Shown: positions 39,370-49,556 of the stretch, one piece after another
How positions within the stretch are numbered: the first letter of the stretch is position 1
Layout of the letters: the number at the start of each line of letters is the position of its first letter
DNA from: an uncultured Granulosicoccaceae bacterium
Lineage (GTDB): Bacteria > Pseudomonadota > Gammaproteobacteria > Granulosicoccales > Granulosicoccaceae
Length of the DNA stretch: 63,554 nucleotides
Direction: 5' to 3'
NCBI GenBank assembly: GCA_938006335.1
Contig: CALLMF010000034.1
Span: forward strand, 1 to 63,554
Position numbers and translations under genes: made by a program
The notes under the pieces: model-generated
Seen by the model: only the letters and a program-made list of their open reading frames with translations
The model's database searches: none
Told to the model about the DNA's origin: nothing

Positions 39370-40314
39370 ATGGATGCCGTATCAATTGAGTCAGTCCTGA
39401 TGAACGTGATCTCCCTGAACGGAGCGGGCGACGGCAGCTCGTCCCTGCCCCGCTGGACCAACACCCTCCTGGTGGCCGCGATCGGTGTTGCGCTCGCCTT
39501 GCTGACCATCAAGATTCTGCCGGCCGATTCGGCTGTTGTCGCGCCCAACACAGCTGTGGTACCCGCAAGCGCGCAGCGAAGTGGCCCGGACACTATGACG
39601 CTCGCCCGCGGCATTGCCGCACATCACATCTTCGGCAATGCTGCCGAAAAGCCGAAACCCGCTCCGGTCGAACGCGCCGCGCCCATCGAGGACACTCGCA
39701 CCAACTTGCAGCTGGCGGGCGTCTTTGCATCGGATCCGCAGGAGAACGCCATTGCGATCATCAGCTCGGGAAGCGCCGAACAATCCGCTTACGGGGTCGG
39801 CGACAAGATTACCGGTGAGATAACGCTCAAGTCGGTCTACCCCGAATACGTCGTGATCACCAACCGCGGCAAGGACGAGAAGCTTGCCCTGCCGGAAACC
39901 GTTCAGCCGGCGGCGGTATCGACCATCAGCCGCAACACCGCGCAAACCACGCAGGCCTCTTCACAACAGAATGAGGATCTATCGCAACCGCTGACGCTAC
40001 CGAGCAGCCCGGGTGAACTGCGAGACACGTTGGCGCGCAACCCCTCGATTCTGGGACGCGTGGTAGCGGCCGAGCCCTATCAGGAGAACGGCAAGCTGGT
40101 GGGTTACCGCATCACACCCAAGCAGAACCCGGAAATCCTTGAAGCCCAGGGCATCGTTGCCGGGGATGTCATCACGCGCGTCAACAACATTCAGCTGAAC
40201 AGTCAGAAGCAAGGTATTCGTGCCTTGCGTAACGCAGTCAAAGCCGACAATCTGGCGGTGACGATACTGCGAGACGGCATCGAGATCCCCATAAACATCT
40301 CCCTGGCCCAATAG
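39370..40314 (+). CDS. gspC: Type II secretion system protein GspC
   Basis: Inner-membrane clamp that links the assembly platform to the GspD secretin. The 314-residue product has a cytoplasmic N-terminus, one membrane helix (about 34-50), a periplasmic HR domain (LAGVFASDPQENAIAII, about 115-165) and a C-terminal PDZ domain (about 215-310). An internal ATG at 39400 is a possible alternative start. It is the first of four gsp genes in the usual C-D-E-F order. Confidence 0.88.
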   Translation: MDAVSIESVLMNVISLNGAGDGSSSLPRWTNTLLVAAIGVALALLTIKILPADSAVVAPNTAVVPASAQRSGPDTMTLARGIAAHHIFGNAAEKPKPAPVERAAPIEDTRTNLQLAGVFASDPQENAIAIISSGSAEQSAYGVGDKITGEITLKSVYPEYVVITNRGKDEKLALPETVQPAAVSTISRNTAQTTQASSQQNEDLSQPLTLPSSPGELRDTLARNPSILGRVVAAEPYQENGKLVGYRITPKQNPEILEAQGIVAGDVITRVNNIQLNSQKQGIRALRNAVKADNLAVTILRDGIEIPINISLAQ

Positions 40315-40415
40315 CGCGTCATGGTGATGACGCAGTCAACGCTTTATGTACAGCACGCAATCGGTGTCCTGCATTCGGCGCCGTGTAAACGTGCTTCAGG
40401 GGCTACACTCGGCTC

Positions 40416-42650
40416 ATGCTAGTTCGCTCTCTATTCATACACCGCCCGGCAGGACGAGGCCTCAGTGCAGTTGCCCTGGGCATAGCTCTGGCAACGGGAA
40501 CCGTGGCGCTCAGCGTGCTTCCGGCTACCGCTGAGGCTCAAGAGGGCACGTTCACGCTGAACCTCAAGAACGCCGACATCCATTCCCTGATCCAGACGGT
40601 GTCCCGACAGACAGGTCGCAACTTCGTCGTGGATCCGCGCGTCAAGGCACGCGTCACGGTGATTTCCGCGCAACCGCTGTCGTCAGAGGAATTGTACGAG
40701 ACCTTCTTGTCGGTACTGCAGGTGCACGGCTACGCCGCGGTACCTGCTGGCGACGATCTCAGCAAGATCGTCCCGGACGTCAACGCCAAGCAAGGCCCGG
40801 TTCGCTCCTATGAAGAGTCGCTGTCGGGCTCCGACGAGCTGGTCACTCAGGTCATCAAGGTGCGGAACGTACCAGCCGCGCAACTGGTCCCCATTCTACG
40901 ACCGCTCGTGCCACAGCAAGGTCACCTTGCCGCCTACGCGTCTACCAATACCCTGATCGTCACGGACCGCGCGTCCAACATCGCTCGACTGATCGACATC
41001 ATCGAGAACGTCGATACGCCCGACAACGAAGAGGTCGAAGTTGTTCGGCTCTCCTACGCTTCGGCAAGCGAAGTCATTCGAATCCTGCAGTCGCTGCAAC
41101 AGCGCGCGGGGCAGGTCGTCGGGACACCCGGGCAAGTGCGTTTTGCCGCAGACGACCGCACCAACAGCATCCTTCTGTCAGGTGAACAGACAGCGCGTGT
41201 CAGAACCCGCGGCCTGATCATGAACCTCGACACGCCGGTGGAATCCGGCGGCAACACGCGCGTGATCTACCTGCGCTATGCAAACGCGGCTGACCTGCTC
41301 GGCATACTGACCGGCGTATCGGCCGGCCAGGCTCTCATTGGTACCGGCTCCGACGATGACGAAGGCGGTGGTACCCAGACGGCGTCGACGACCGCGGCCC
41401 CTCAGGTAGACGCGAACGGTGTTGTCGTGCCGCAGGCCACGGTCCCTACCGCATCACTGATTCGCCGCGCGACCGAAGATACCCGCCCGAACGTCGACAT
41501 TCAGGCCGATGAGGACACCAACGCTCTGATCATCACGGCACCGCCAGATGAGATGCGCAGCATTCTCGCGGTTATCGAACAGCTCGACATTCGCCGCGCT
41601 CAGGTTCTCGTGGAAGCGATCATCGCGGAGCTATCGGCCAACAATTCGTCCCAATTGGGCGTGAACTTCGCGGTCGATGGCACTGACAGCAACCGACCGG
41701 CCGCCTATACCAACCTGGGCGGCGCCACTCAGCAGCTGGCAGGCACGATTGCCTCCGGGGGCAGTGTGCTTGCCAATGGCCTGTCGCTTGCGCTTGGACG
41801 CTTTGGCTCCAGCGGTGTGGACTTCGGTTTTCTGTTGTCCGCCATTGCATCCGATTCAGACAACAACATCCTGTCGACGCCGACGCTGGTAACGATGGAC
41901 AACCAGGAAGCCGAGATCGTCGTTGGCCAGAACGTGCCGTTCGTGACAGGTACGCAACTGTCTTCCGCCAACGACAACCCCTTCCAGACCATCGAACGTC
42001 AGGACATCGGTATCAGCTTGAAGGTCAAGCCGCAGATCAATGAAGGCGACAACATCAAGATGGAGATCGAACAAGAGGTCTCTGATGTCAGCACCACGGC
42101 AGTAACGGGCGCCTCCGACATCACTACCAACAAGCGATCCATCAAGACCACCGTACTCGTTGAAGACGGCCAGACACTCGTGCTGGGCGGCCTGATCGAC
42201 GATCAGGTCAACGATTCGCGCGACAAGGTGCCCTTCCTTGGCGACATTCCCTTGTTGGGCAGCCTGTTCCGCTATCGCACCACCAACAAGAGCAAGCGCA
42301 ATCTGATGGTGTTCCTGCACCCGACGATTCTGCGCGACCCCGATACTGCGGACTTCTACAGCCGCTCCAAATACGACGATGTGCGCAATGCGCAACTCGG
42401 GCTGTTTGACAAGGAAAACGATCTGGCGCAGTCCCTGCGCCCGAATCTGCCGGCGCTGCATCTGTACTTCGAGGGTTCACGCGTTTCTGCGACCACCGAT
42501 GCCCTCAACACCATCGTGCCGACATCAGACGCCGGCCGCGCCATCGGAGAACCTGATCTGGGAGCGAGTCGACCTCTCATTGCCGCCTTGCCGGGTCGAG
42601 ATGGCGCGGACAATGCAGCCAGTGGTCCATTTGACACCTTTGAACAGTAG
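40416..42650 (+). CDS. gspD: Type II secretion system secretin GspD
   Basis: Outer-membrane channel of the T2SS. The 744-residue product has a signal peptide (about 1-42), N0-N3 domains starting TLNLKNADIHSLIQTVSRQTG, and the secretin core with VPFVTGTQ and LVLGGLIDDQ. A Gly/Thr-rich insert (about 305-345) interrupts the N3 domain, as in other GspD proteins. About 110 residues follow the secretin core, including FYRSRYDDVRNAQ-like sequence typical of the S-domain region. Confidence 0.96.
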   Translation: MLVRSLFIHRPAGRGLSAVALGIALATGTVALSVLPATAEAQEGTFTLNLKNADIHSLIQTVSRQTGRNFVVDPRVKARVTVISAQPLSSEELYETFLSVLQVHGYAAVPAGDDLSKIVPDVNAKQGPVRSYEESLSGSDELVTQVIKVRNVPAAQLVPILRPLVPQQGHLAAYASTNTLIVTDRASNIARLIDIIENVDTPDNEEVEVVRLSYASASEVIRILQSLQQRAGQVVGTPGQVRFAADDRTNSILLSGEQTARVRTRGLIMNLDTPVESGGNTRVIYLRYANAADLLGILTGVSAGQALIGTGSDDDEGGGTQTASTTAAPQVDANGVVVPQATVPTASLIRRATEDTRPNVDIQADEDTNALIITAPPDEMRSILAVIEQLDIRRAQVLVEAIIAELSANNSSQLGVNFAVDGTDSNRPAAYTNLGGATQQLAGTIASGGSVLANGLSLALGRFGSSGVDFGFLLSAIASDSDNNILSTPTLVTMDNQEAEIVVGQNVPFVTGTQLSSANDNPFQTIERQDIGISLKVKPQINEGDNIKMEIEQEVSDVSTTAVTGASDITTNKRSIKTTVLVEDGQTLVLGGLIDDQVNDSRDKVPFLGDIPLLGSLFRYRTTNKSKRNLMVFLHPTILRDPDTADFYSRSKYDDVRNAQLGLFDKENDLAQSLRPNLPALHLYFEGSRVSATTDALNTIVPTSDAGRAIGEPDLGASRPLIAALPGRDGADNAASGPFDTFEQ

Positions 42651-42682
42651 TAGGTTGAAGGACGTTCCCGGATAACCGCGAG

Positions 42683-44338
42683 ATGGTGCAACAGAACCCC
42701 GCCCCCAAACGTGTAGACGACGCCGACATCAATCTTGATGCGACGCTGGATGGGTCACACGCGTCGGTGCGCGATCTGCTCGCAGATGACACGCTCGATG
42801 TCGGTGCCCCGAGTACCAACGATGCGCTGCCGGTGACTCCCGCGACAGGCCCGGCCCAACGTATATCGCCAGCAAGCGATCTTCCCTACACGTTTGCCAA
42901 GCGGCACGGCGTGCTGCTCGAACCCGGCGATACCGACTCCGCCCTGCTGATCCACCGACCTGGCGTCTCCTTGACGGCGCTGGCCGAAGCGCGCCGCAAG
43001 GCACGCGTCAAACTCAGCCTGCAGGCAGTAGACGCCGACGAGTTCGACGGAAGGCTCACCCGCCACTACGAAGGCGAGACCAGTCAGGCCATCGACATCA
43101 TGGACGACTTCGGTGACGACCTTGATCTCGAGCAGCTGGCCGATGCCCTGCCGGAGCCGGAAGACCTGCTGGAGTCCACCGACGATGCACCGGTGATCCG
43201 GCTGATCAACGCGATGCTCAGCGAAGCGGTGCGCAAGCAAGCCTCGGACATTCACATCGAGCCCTTCGAGAAACGCCTTGCCGTGCGCTACCGAGTGGAC
43301 GGCGTCATGCAAAAACTGCTGGAGCCACCACGTGCAATTGCCCCTCTGGTGATCTCCCGCCTGAAGGTCATGGCCAAACTGGATATTGCCGAACGTCGTC
43401 TACCGCAGGACGGTAGAATCTCCCTGCGCGTGGCCGGACGTCCTGTCGACGTGCGCGTCTCTACCCTGCCCTCCGGCCACGGCGAGCGTGTGGTACTTCG
43501 ACTACTGGACAAGCAGGCCGGGCGGCTCGATCTGGAACAACTCGGCATGCCTCCGCACGCCCTTGAAGGGCTGCAGAAAACACTCTCTCTTTCTCACGGC
43601 ATTGTGCTGGTGACAGGCCCCACCGGTTCGGGCAAGACCACCACGCTGTACGCCGCCCTCGCTCGCCTCAATACATCACGCTACTCGATCCTCACGGTCG
43701 AGGACCCGATCGAGTACTACATCGACGGAATCGGCCAGACGCAGGTAAACAACAAGGTCGAGCTGGACTTTGCACGCGGCCTGCGCGCCATTCTGCGCCA
43801 GGACCCGGACATCGTCATGGTCGGTGAGATTCGCGACGTGGAAACCGCGGAAATTGCCGTACAAGCGTCACTTACCGGTCACCTCGTGCTTTCCACGCTA
43901 CACACCAATACCGCCGTTGGCGCGGTTACACGATTGCGCGACATGGGTGTCGAGCCGTTTCTGCTTGCGTCCAGTCTGGTTGGCCTTGTGGCTCAGCGCC
44001 TCGTGCGCGTGCTGTGTACCGAGTGCAAACGCCCGCACACCCCCAGCAACATCGAACTCAAGACACTCAAGGCCAGTGCCAGTGAAGCTACTCAGGTGTA
44101 CTCGCCGCATGGCTGTGACCACTGCAATCACACGGGTTATGTCGGTCGCCAGGGTATCTACGAAGTGGTGCAGGTCGATGAACAGATGCGCACCATGATC
44201 CACGATGGCGAGAGCGAGCAGGATCTTGAGCACTACGCGCGCACACAGGGGCCGGGCATCAATGACGACGGTGCGCGCCTCGTCCTCGCCGGGCTCACCT
44301 CACTTGAAGAAGTGATGCGCGTAACGCGCGAGCAGTAA
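42683..44338 (+). CDS. gspE: Type II secretion ATPase GspE
   Basis: Cytoplasmic hexameric ATPase driving pseudopilus assembly. The 551-residue product has an N-terminal GspL-binding region, ASDIHIEPFEKR, Walker A GPTGSGKTTTLYAAL, the Asp box LTVEDPIEYYIDG, Walker B IVMVGEIRD and LVLSTLHTNTA. The zinc-binding tetracysteine motif is present (CTECKRPHT and CDHC). It starts 32 nt after gspD. Confidence 0.96.
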   Translation: MVQQNPAPKRVDDADINLDATLDGSHASVRDLLADDTLDVGAPSTNDALPVTPATGPAQRISPASDLPYTFAKRHGVLLEPGDTDSALLIHRPGVSLTALAEARRKARVKLSLQAVDADEFDGRLTRHYEGETSQAIDIMDDFGDDLDLEQLADALPEPEDLLESTDDAPVIRLINAMLSEAVRKQASDIHIEPFEKRLAVRYRVDGVMQKLLEPPRAIAPLVISRLKVMAKLDIAERRLPQDGRISLRVAGRPVDVRVSTLPSGHGERVVLRLLDKQAGRLDLEQLGMPPHALEGLQKTLSLSHGIVLVTGPTGSGKTTTLYAALARLNTSRYSILTVEDPIEYYIDGIGQTQVNNKVELDFARGLRAILRQDPDIVMVGEIRDVETAEIAVQASLTGHLVLSTLHTNTAVGAVTRLRDMGVEPFLLASSLVGLVAQRLVRVLCTECKRPHTPSNIELKTLKASASEATQVYSPHGCDHCNHTGYVGRQGIYEVVQVDEQMRTMIHDGESEQDLEHYARTQGPGINDDGARLVLAGLTSLEEVMRVTREQ

Positions 44339-44375
44339 CCCCGATGACCTTGAACGCAGGCAGTAGCGCTCGCTG

Positions 44376-45608
44376 ATGGCCGCTTTCGAATACCTTGCAC
44401 TCGACGAACGTGGCCGCGAAAAGAAGGGCGTACTCGAGGCAGATACGGCGCGCCTGGCCCGCAGCCTGTTACGCCAGCAAAGCCTTACCCCGCTCGAAGT
44501 CAGCGAGACCTCGGGACGTGGCAAGCCGCGTGCCGAAGGCGACCGGAGTGCTGCTACACCGACTTTCCGCGGAGGCATAAAGACCAACGACCTGGCCTTG
44601 CTGACGCGACAGATCGCAACCTTGTCGGCGGCAGGCACACCGCTGGAAGAAACCTTGTCGGCGGTAAGCCGACAAACCGAGAAGCCACGCATCAAGTCGC
44701 TGCTGTTGTCGGTGCGCGCCAAGGTACTCGAGGGTCATAGCTTTGCGTCCGCGCTGAAGGACTACCCCAAGGTATTCCCTGAAATCTATCAGGCAACGGT
44801 CTCTGCCGGTGAGCAGTCCGGTCACCTTGACGCCGTGCTCGAGCGCCTGGCCGACTACACCGAAGAACGACAGGCGGCCAACGCCACGGTCAAGAAAGCC
44901 TTGATCTACCCGTCCATGCTGGTGTTTGCATCGATCCTCATCGTGTCGTTTCTACTCGCCTACGTCGTACCGCAGGTCGTGCAGGTGTTCGACGGCATGG
45001 ATCAGGAACTTCCCGCACTGACGGTCGGCATGCTTGCCGCATCAGACTTCGTGCGCGAATGGGGCCTGGTGGTTGCCGGTGTCTGCGTTGTGGCGTGGAT
45101 ACTGTTCAGCCGCGCGATGCGTCGTGAGTCGTTCAAGCTGCGCGTGCACGCTTTTTTGCTGAAGCTGCCGATGTTCAAGCGACTGATCCGTGGACACAAC
45201 ACGTCTCAGTTCGCACGCACCTTGTCGATCCTCGCAGCATCGGGAGTCCCTGTGCTCGAAGCACTGGATATCGGCTCGCAGGTAGTGACCAATCGGCCGA
45301 TGCGTGAAGCGGTGAAGACGGCAGCGTCTCAGGTACGCGAGGGCTCTACCCTGTCAGATGCGCTGGAGCGCACCGGCTACTTTCCACCCATGTTGCTACA
45401 CCTGATTGCGAGTGGCGAGAGCTCGGGTCAGTTGGACAGCATGCTGGAGAAGGCAGCCAGCCACCAGGAACGCGAACTCAACGCCGTGATGGCAGTGTTC
45501 CTCGGGCTATTCGAGCCCGTGGTCATTCTGATCATGGGCGGCGTGGTGTTGACCATCGTGCTCGGCATATTGCTGCCGATCTTCGAGATGAATCAGCTGG
45601 TCAACTAG
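44376..45608 (+). CDS. gspF: Type II secretion inner-membrane protein GspF
   Basis: Polytopic platform protein that couples to GspE. The 410-residue product begins AAFEYLALDERGREKKGVLEAD and has two T2SSF domains, with LTRQIATLSAAGTPLEETL and FARTLSILAASGVPVLEAL. Three membrane segments are seen (about 173-193, 225-243 and 380-400). The pseudopilins and gspK-N are not in this window; the next gene is on the other strand. Confidence 0.96.
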   Translation: MAAFEYLALDERGREKKGVLEADTARLARSLLRQQSLTPLEVSETSGRGKPRAEGDRSAATPTFRGGIKTNDLALLTRQIATLSAAGTPLEETLSAVSRQTEKPRIKSLLLSVRAKVLEGHSFASALKDYPKVFPEIYQATVSAGEQSGHLDAVLERLADYTEERQAANATVKKALIYPSMLVFASILIVSFLLAYVVPQVVQVFDGMDQELPALTVGMLAASDFVREWGLVVAGVCVVAWILFSRAMRRESFKLRVHAFLLKLPMFKRLIRGHNTSQFARTLSILAASGVPVLEALDIGSQVVTNRPMREAVKTAASQVREGSTLSDALERTGYFPPMLLHLIASGESSGQLDSMLEKAASHQERELNAVMAVFLGLFEPVVILIMGGVVLTIVLGILLPIFEMNQLVN

Positions 45609-45645
45609 TGGTCTGTCCGCTACGTGCGCGCCGGTCGCGCCCTGA

Positions 45646-45873
45646 TCAGCAGCCCGGAAATCGAATCACTTCTGCGGTCGGGCGTGGTGTACGCGCGACC
45701 ATCGGCACGTCGCTACAAAAAGGCCATACCTGCTCGTTTTCGACCGCCTCGAGTGCGGACGAGATCATCTCTTCGGTGATTTCGGTCTCGATGGTCTCAT
45801 CGTTGGGATCGACCAGTGCCGAGTAGGCAACGGGCACGTCTGCAAGTGCTTGCCTATCAAATCGTGATGCCAT
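45646..45873 (-). CDS. Small acidic protein of unknown function
   Basis: The 75-residue frame is preceded by a good ribosome site (GGAGAG, nine bases before the ATG), which supports it as a real gene. The product is acidic in the middle (ETIETEITEEMISSALEAVENEQ) and ends in a basic, Pro-containing tail. No signal peptide or membrane segment is seen. It lies downstream of msrA-ppk2 on the same strand and converges on gspF. I do not recognise the family. Confidence 0.6.
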   Translation of the reverse strand: MASRFDRQALADVPVAYSALVDPNDETIETEITEEMISSALEAVENEQVWPFCSDVPMVARTPRPTAEVIRFPGC

Positions 45874-45959
45874 GACGTACTACTCTCCGAATCCGGTGCG
45901 CGTAGCGAGCACTCGGGCTGTGCCTGCAAGAGACTGACCAGCTAGCGAACATGAGAGGG

Positions 45960-46859
45960 TCATGCTGCTGCCTCTCCCTTGAGCCGAGCAATGTGGTCGC
46001 CAAAGCGGGCAAGTTCTTCGGCCGACTTCTCCGGCCACTGCAGCGGCAGTGCCTCGAGGGTGTCGGCAATGATGGTGGCAACGCTCAACCGCATGAACGG
46101 CTTGTCGTCTGCCGGGATAGCAAACCAGGGAGCGTGCGCTCGTGATGTTTCGTTGAGTAGCTGCTCGTAGGCCTGCATGTAGTCGTCCCAGCCATCGCGC
46201 GCCGAGAGATCATGCTTGCTGAACTTCCAGTACTTTTCCGGCGTGCTCAGCCGCTCGAGAAAGCGATTGCGCTGTTCGTCACTGGATACGTTGAGCCAGA
46301 ACTTCAGTACAACGGTGCCGTTGTTGGCAAGGTGCAGTTCGTGGTCTCGAATGGAATCGAAACGCGCTGCCCACAGCGACTCGCGGTCGGTCCCGTCCGT
46401 GAGTGCCGGCAGGCGCTGGGCCTGAAGATAGGGCTCGTTGACGCGAACCGCGAGTACCTCTTCGTAGTAACTGCGGTTGAAGATGCCAATGCGCCCGCGC
46501 TGCGGCAAGGCCTTGACCGTGCGCCACAGCCAGTCGTGATCGAGCTCCTCGCTGGACGGGGACTTGAACGAAGACACCTCGCAACCGGCCGGGTTGACGC
46601 CGCTCATGACCGCGCGAATGGTGCCGTCCTTGCCAGCGGCGTCCATCGCCTGAAAGACGACAAGCAAAGCATAACGATCGTCAGCGTAGAGCTTGCGCTG
46701 CAGATCACTGATGCGATCTACCTGGCGGGCCAGCGCCTTCTTCAATGCCTTCTTGCCATCGCTGTCTTCCGGCGGGCGGGTGGCCTGATCGGCAACACTG
46801 AACCCACCCGCGAACGGAACCGCAAACGGCGACGCAGGGGGTGCGAAGGGGGTACTCAC
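45960..46859 (-). CDS. ppk2: Polyphosphate kinase 2 family protein
   Basis: Transfers phosphate between polyphosphate and nucleotides. The 299-residue product has Walker [13 protein letters not shown] (about 70-81), [13 protein letters not shown], the lid [14 protein letters not shown] and VLKFWLNVS. The one-domain form fits PPK2 class I or III; whether ADP, GDP or AMP is the acceptor cannot be read here. Its start overlaps the msrA stop by 4 bp (ATGA), so the two are co-translated. Confidence 0.93.
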   Translation of the reverse strand: MSTPFAPPASPFAVPFAGGFSVADQATRPPEDSDGKKALKKALARQVDRISDLQRKLYADDRYALLVVFQAMDAAGKDGTIRAVMSGVNPAGCEVSSFKSPSSEELDHDWLWRTVKALPQRGRIGIFNRSYYEEVLAVRVNEPYLQAQRLPALTDGTDRESLWAARFDSIRDHELHLANNGTVVLKFWLNVSSDEQRNRFLERLSTPEKYWKFSKHDLSARDGWDDYMQAYEQLLNETSRAHAPWFAIPADDKPFMRLSVATIIADTLEALPLQWPEKSAEELARFGDHIARLKGEAAA

Positions 46860-47530
46860 GCCACAGGTTCCGGCGCGTTCTGGCTGGCTTCAGCTTCACC
46901 GGCACACCGCACACCGGTACCGCGCATGCTGCAATAGCCACCCGGATTCTTGTGCAGGTACTGCTGGTGGTAGTCCTCCGCGTAGTAGAACGGGGGCGCA
47001 GGCAGGATCTCCGTGGTGATTTCACCCTGGCCTGCGGCATTCAGGGCCTGCTGATAGCGCTCACCGGACTGCTCGGCCGCCGCTTGCTGCGCGGCGCCGT
47101 GGGTATAGATTCCCGACCGGTACTGGGTGCCACGGTCCGGCCCCTGACGCATGCCTTGTGTCGGGTCGTGGTTTTCCCAGAACGCGGTGAGCAGGTCCTC
47201 GTAGGACACCTTGGCGGGATCAAACACCACCTGCACGACTTCGTTGTGTCCGGTCATGCCGGAGCACACTTCCTGATAGGTCGCGTTGGGAGTGAGCCCT
47301 GCCGCGTACCCGACGGCGGTACTCCACACGCCCGGAATCCCCCAGAAAAGCCGCTCTACACCCCAGAAGCACCCCATCCCGAATACCGCGACCTCGAAAC
47401 CTGCAGGCCATGGGCCACGCACGGGATTGCCGAGCACGACGTGCGTGTCGGCCACTTCCACGGCCTGCTCGCGACCCGGCAGGGCATCCTGGGCAGTCGG
47501 TAAATCAGCCTTCTTGAACAGTCCGAACAC
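46856..47530 (-). CDS. msrA: Peptide-methionine (S)-S-oxide reductase MsrA
   Basis: Repairs oxidised methionine. The 224-residue product aligns closely with my memory of E. coli MsrA from [16 protein letters not shown] onward, with the catalytic Cys54 in [21 protein letters not shown] and the C-terminal [14 protein letters not shown]. The start is set at GTG 47530; the frame is open further upstream, but that part overlaps the divergent isomerase gene and looks non-coding. It is followed by the overlapping ppk2 gene, suggesting a shared stress role. Confidence 0.94.
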   Translation of the reverse strand: MFGLFKKADLPTAQDALPGREQAVEVADTHVVLGNPVRGPWPAGFEVAVFGMGCFWGVERLFWGIPGVWSTAVGYAAGLTPNATYQEVCSGMTGHNEVVQVVFDPAKVSYEDLLTAFWENHDPTQGMRQGPDRGTQYRSGIYTHGAAQQAAAEQSGERYQQALNAAGQGEITTEILPAPPFYYAEDYHQQYLHKNPGGYCSMRGTGVRCAGEAEASQNAPEPVA

Positions 47531-47704
47531 GTGAGGTGAGCTCTGTGGCGCGAACGCGTAGTCGACGCGCCCGAAAATTTCCAGTGCCGCAGACAGTACC
47601 GAAGTAAAATGAAACCAAACTGAACTTTGATGCGTGTCACGCGCCGGTACGCTGGCAGCGACCCGGCACCCGATCAATCCACCAACGCCCCCAGGGACAT
47701 TCGT

Positions 47705-48391
47705 GTGAAACGCTCCGAGATCAACGCGATTATTGCCGAAGCGGAGGCCTACATTGCCTCGTTCGGTTTCCCGCTCCCGCCGTTCGCTCGCTGGAGCCCG
47801 CAAGACATGCAAGCCAGACGCGCTGACATTGACGGCATCGTCGACGCTCGACTCGGCTGGGACATCACCGACTACGGCCTGGGTGAGTTCGAACGCAAGG
47901 GTCTGTTTCTGTTCACCTTGCGCAACGGGTCAGCTGCCGACCTCGCGGCGGGTGGCGGCATGTGCTACGCCGAGAAGATCATGATCTCGCGCCAGAATCA
48001 GGTGTCTCCGATGCACCGCCATATCGTCAAAGCCGAGGACATCATCAATCGCGGTGGGGCTACGCTTGCACTGGAGCTGTTCGAGTCCGACGAAGCCGGC
48101 GAACTCGACCCCAAGCGCGAGGTCAAGGTGCTCTGCGACGGCGTGCCTCGCCGTCAGGCACCCGGAGACATCCTGCGTCTCGCGCCCGGAGAAAGCGTGA
48201 CGCTGCTTCCCGGCAGCTGGCATGCGTTCTGGGGTGAAGGCGGCGATGTGCTGATCGGAGAGGTGTCAGCCGTCAACGACGATCTGACCGACAACATTTT
48301 CCTCGAGCCCATCGGACGATTTGCCGACATTGAGGAAGACACCGAACCCGCGCGCCTGCTGGTGGCTGACTACCCGATGTGGCTTCAGTAA
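47705..48391 (+). CDS. D-lyxose isomerase-like cupin
   Basis: Probable D-lyxose ketol-isomerase family member interconverting lyxose/xylulose or mannose/fructose. The 228-residue product is a cupin with metal ligands visible in [16 protein letters not shown] and [13 protein letters not shown] 47705 is chosen because AGGGA sits six bases before it; the frame is open to 47627 but that part has no family features. It is divergent from msrA. Substrate specificity is inferred from family resemblance. Confidence 0.8.
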   Translation: MKRSEINAIIAEAEAYIASFGFPLPPFARWSPQDMQARRADIDGIVDARLGWDITDYGLGEFERKGLFLFTLRNGSAADLAAGGGMCYAEKIMISRQNQVSPMHRHIVKAEDIINRGGATLALELFESDEAGELDPKREVKVLCDGVPRRQAPGDILRLAPGESVTLLPGSWHAFWGEGGDVLIGEVSAVNDDLTDNIFLEPIGRFADIEEDTEPARLLVADYPMWLQ

Positions 48392-48419
48392 GGTCTGGTC
48401 AGCGCGATTGACGGGGCCA

Positions 48420-48435
48420 TTGATGGGGCCATCAA
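48420..48435. terminator. Short hairpin between convergent genes
   Basis: TTGATGG (48420-48426) and CCATCAA (48429-48435) form a 7-bp inverted repeat in the 77-bp gap between the isomerase and protease genes. The area also has near-tandem 12-bp units (ATTGACGGGGCC, ATTGATGGGGCC). There is no T-run, and a 2-nt loop is tight, so the role is uncertain. Confidence 0.3.
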
Positions 48436-48468
48436 CGGGGATTGGCAGACACGACGTGGGCGAGCCGA

Positions 48469-49269
48469 CTACCGCGCGGTAGCCGACAGGAATCGGTGAA
48501 TCGTACCCGCTGCTACCGATACGGAATGATTGTTGAGCTTCACGTAGCGATCGCCTGAGCGATAGGCACCGTAGCCACGCAGCATGCCGGCAATAGCGTA
48601 TTCGCCCCGGTCACAGCTCAGCAGGCCGCCACCGGATTGGCCCGAATCAATCGATGCACTCGAGTGCACCGCACCCCCGTCCAGCCGCTGAAAGACACCG
48701 GCTGACATCTCGAGGCCCTTGGCGCGCGGAAATCCGACCGCCCAGACGCGTTCTCGGCTACTCAGATCGGTGTTGGACAGCGGTAGCGGTCGTATGTTGC
48801 CGGTATCGATGGCGAGCACGGCAAGGTCTGCATCGTGGTCAACGGAGATCAGATCGGCGCGGCGAAAGTCTCGTCCGGTGCGAACAAAAAAGTGCGATGC
48901 CCCTTGAACGGCATGTGCGGCAGTGAGGACCCGTCCGGGGGCAAACACCACGCCACTCGCGTGACTGCCGTGATCGGTTGCCACGGGCAGGACCGCCGCG
49001 AGCGCCGCCGCATCTGGCCCGGCACAACGCCCGTGCAAGGAGAAATCCTGTACGGACAGAGAGGTGGACCGAATAGCTGCACTGGGGCGCGTCAGCGCCG
49101 AGTTACCCGTGTGGAGCGCAGCATTGATGACGGTATCCGCCTCAACTGATACCTGACGCACCGCACCTTGCGCAGCCGCAGTATCGGCAAGTGTCGTCGT
49201 CGACATGGCAGCAACACTCAGCGCTAACAGCCACGCCGACCCACCCGCAATTCTGGCAGATATCAGCAT
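48469..49269 (-). CDS. Secreted trypsin-like serine protease
   Basis: The 266-residue product has a signal peptide (about 1-29, cleavage after TTLA). The chymotrypsin-fold triad is visible: His in LTAAHAVQG (about 118), Asp in DHDADLAVLAI (about 148) and Ser in IDSGQSGGGLLS (about 210). There is no PDZ domain, unlike DegP/DegS. ATG 49269 is chosen because it begins the signal peptide; a longer frame to TTG 49560 looks spurious. It follows the two Slp lipoprotein genes on the same strand after a 287-bp gap in which I see no other gene. Confidence 0.82.
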   Translation of the reverse strand: MLISARIAGGSAWLLALSVAAMSTTTLADTAAAQGAVRQVSVEADTVINAALHTGNSALTRPSAAIRSTSLSVQDFSLHGRCAGPDAAALAAVLPVATDHGSHASGVVFAPGRVLTAAHAVQGASHFFVRTGRDFRRADLISVDHDADLAVLAIDTGNIRPLPLSNTDLSSRERVWAVGFPRAKGLEMSAGVFQRLDGGAVHSSASIDSGQSGGGLLSCDRGEYAIAGMLRGYGAYRSGDRYVKLNNHSVSVAAGTIHRFLSATAR

Positions 49270-49556
49270 TCGTCGGTATGTATCCCCGGCAAAATCACCA
49301 TGTGCAGCGTGGTATCGACGCCGACCTGACGCTGTTGACCCGTGGCTCGCGTCAGATACGATCGCTGCGGGCTGGTTCGCAAGGTCGGGCGGCGGCGAAT
49401 CACGTTTCGCAGGATTGCTCCCACCCCAAGCACTGTGTCCGACCCACTCTGATGGCGGCTGTGACGGCAGTGCGTAGCCCAGTCTAGCGAAAATGCAAGC
49501 CAAGAAAAGCGCGCAAGTGGTCGAATAACTGACGCTGCGGTCAGCCGAGCCTGCGA

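Noticed and set aside
47531..47812. N-terminal extension of MsrA
   Set aside because: The extra part overlaps the divergent isomerase gene and has no similarity to MsrA; the family start falls at about 47530.
48407..48440. Near-tandem GGGGCC-containing 12-bp units
   Set aside because: Only two to three imperfect copies; likely chance or part of a weak hairpin, not a repeat family.
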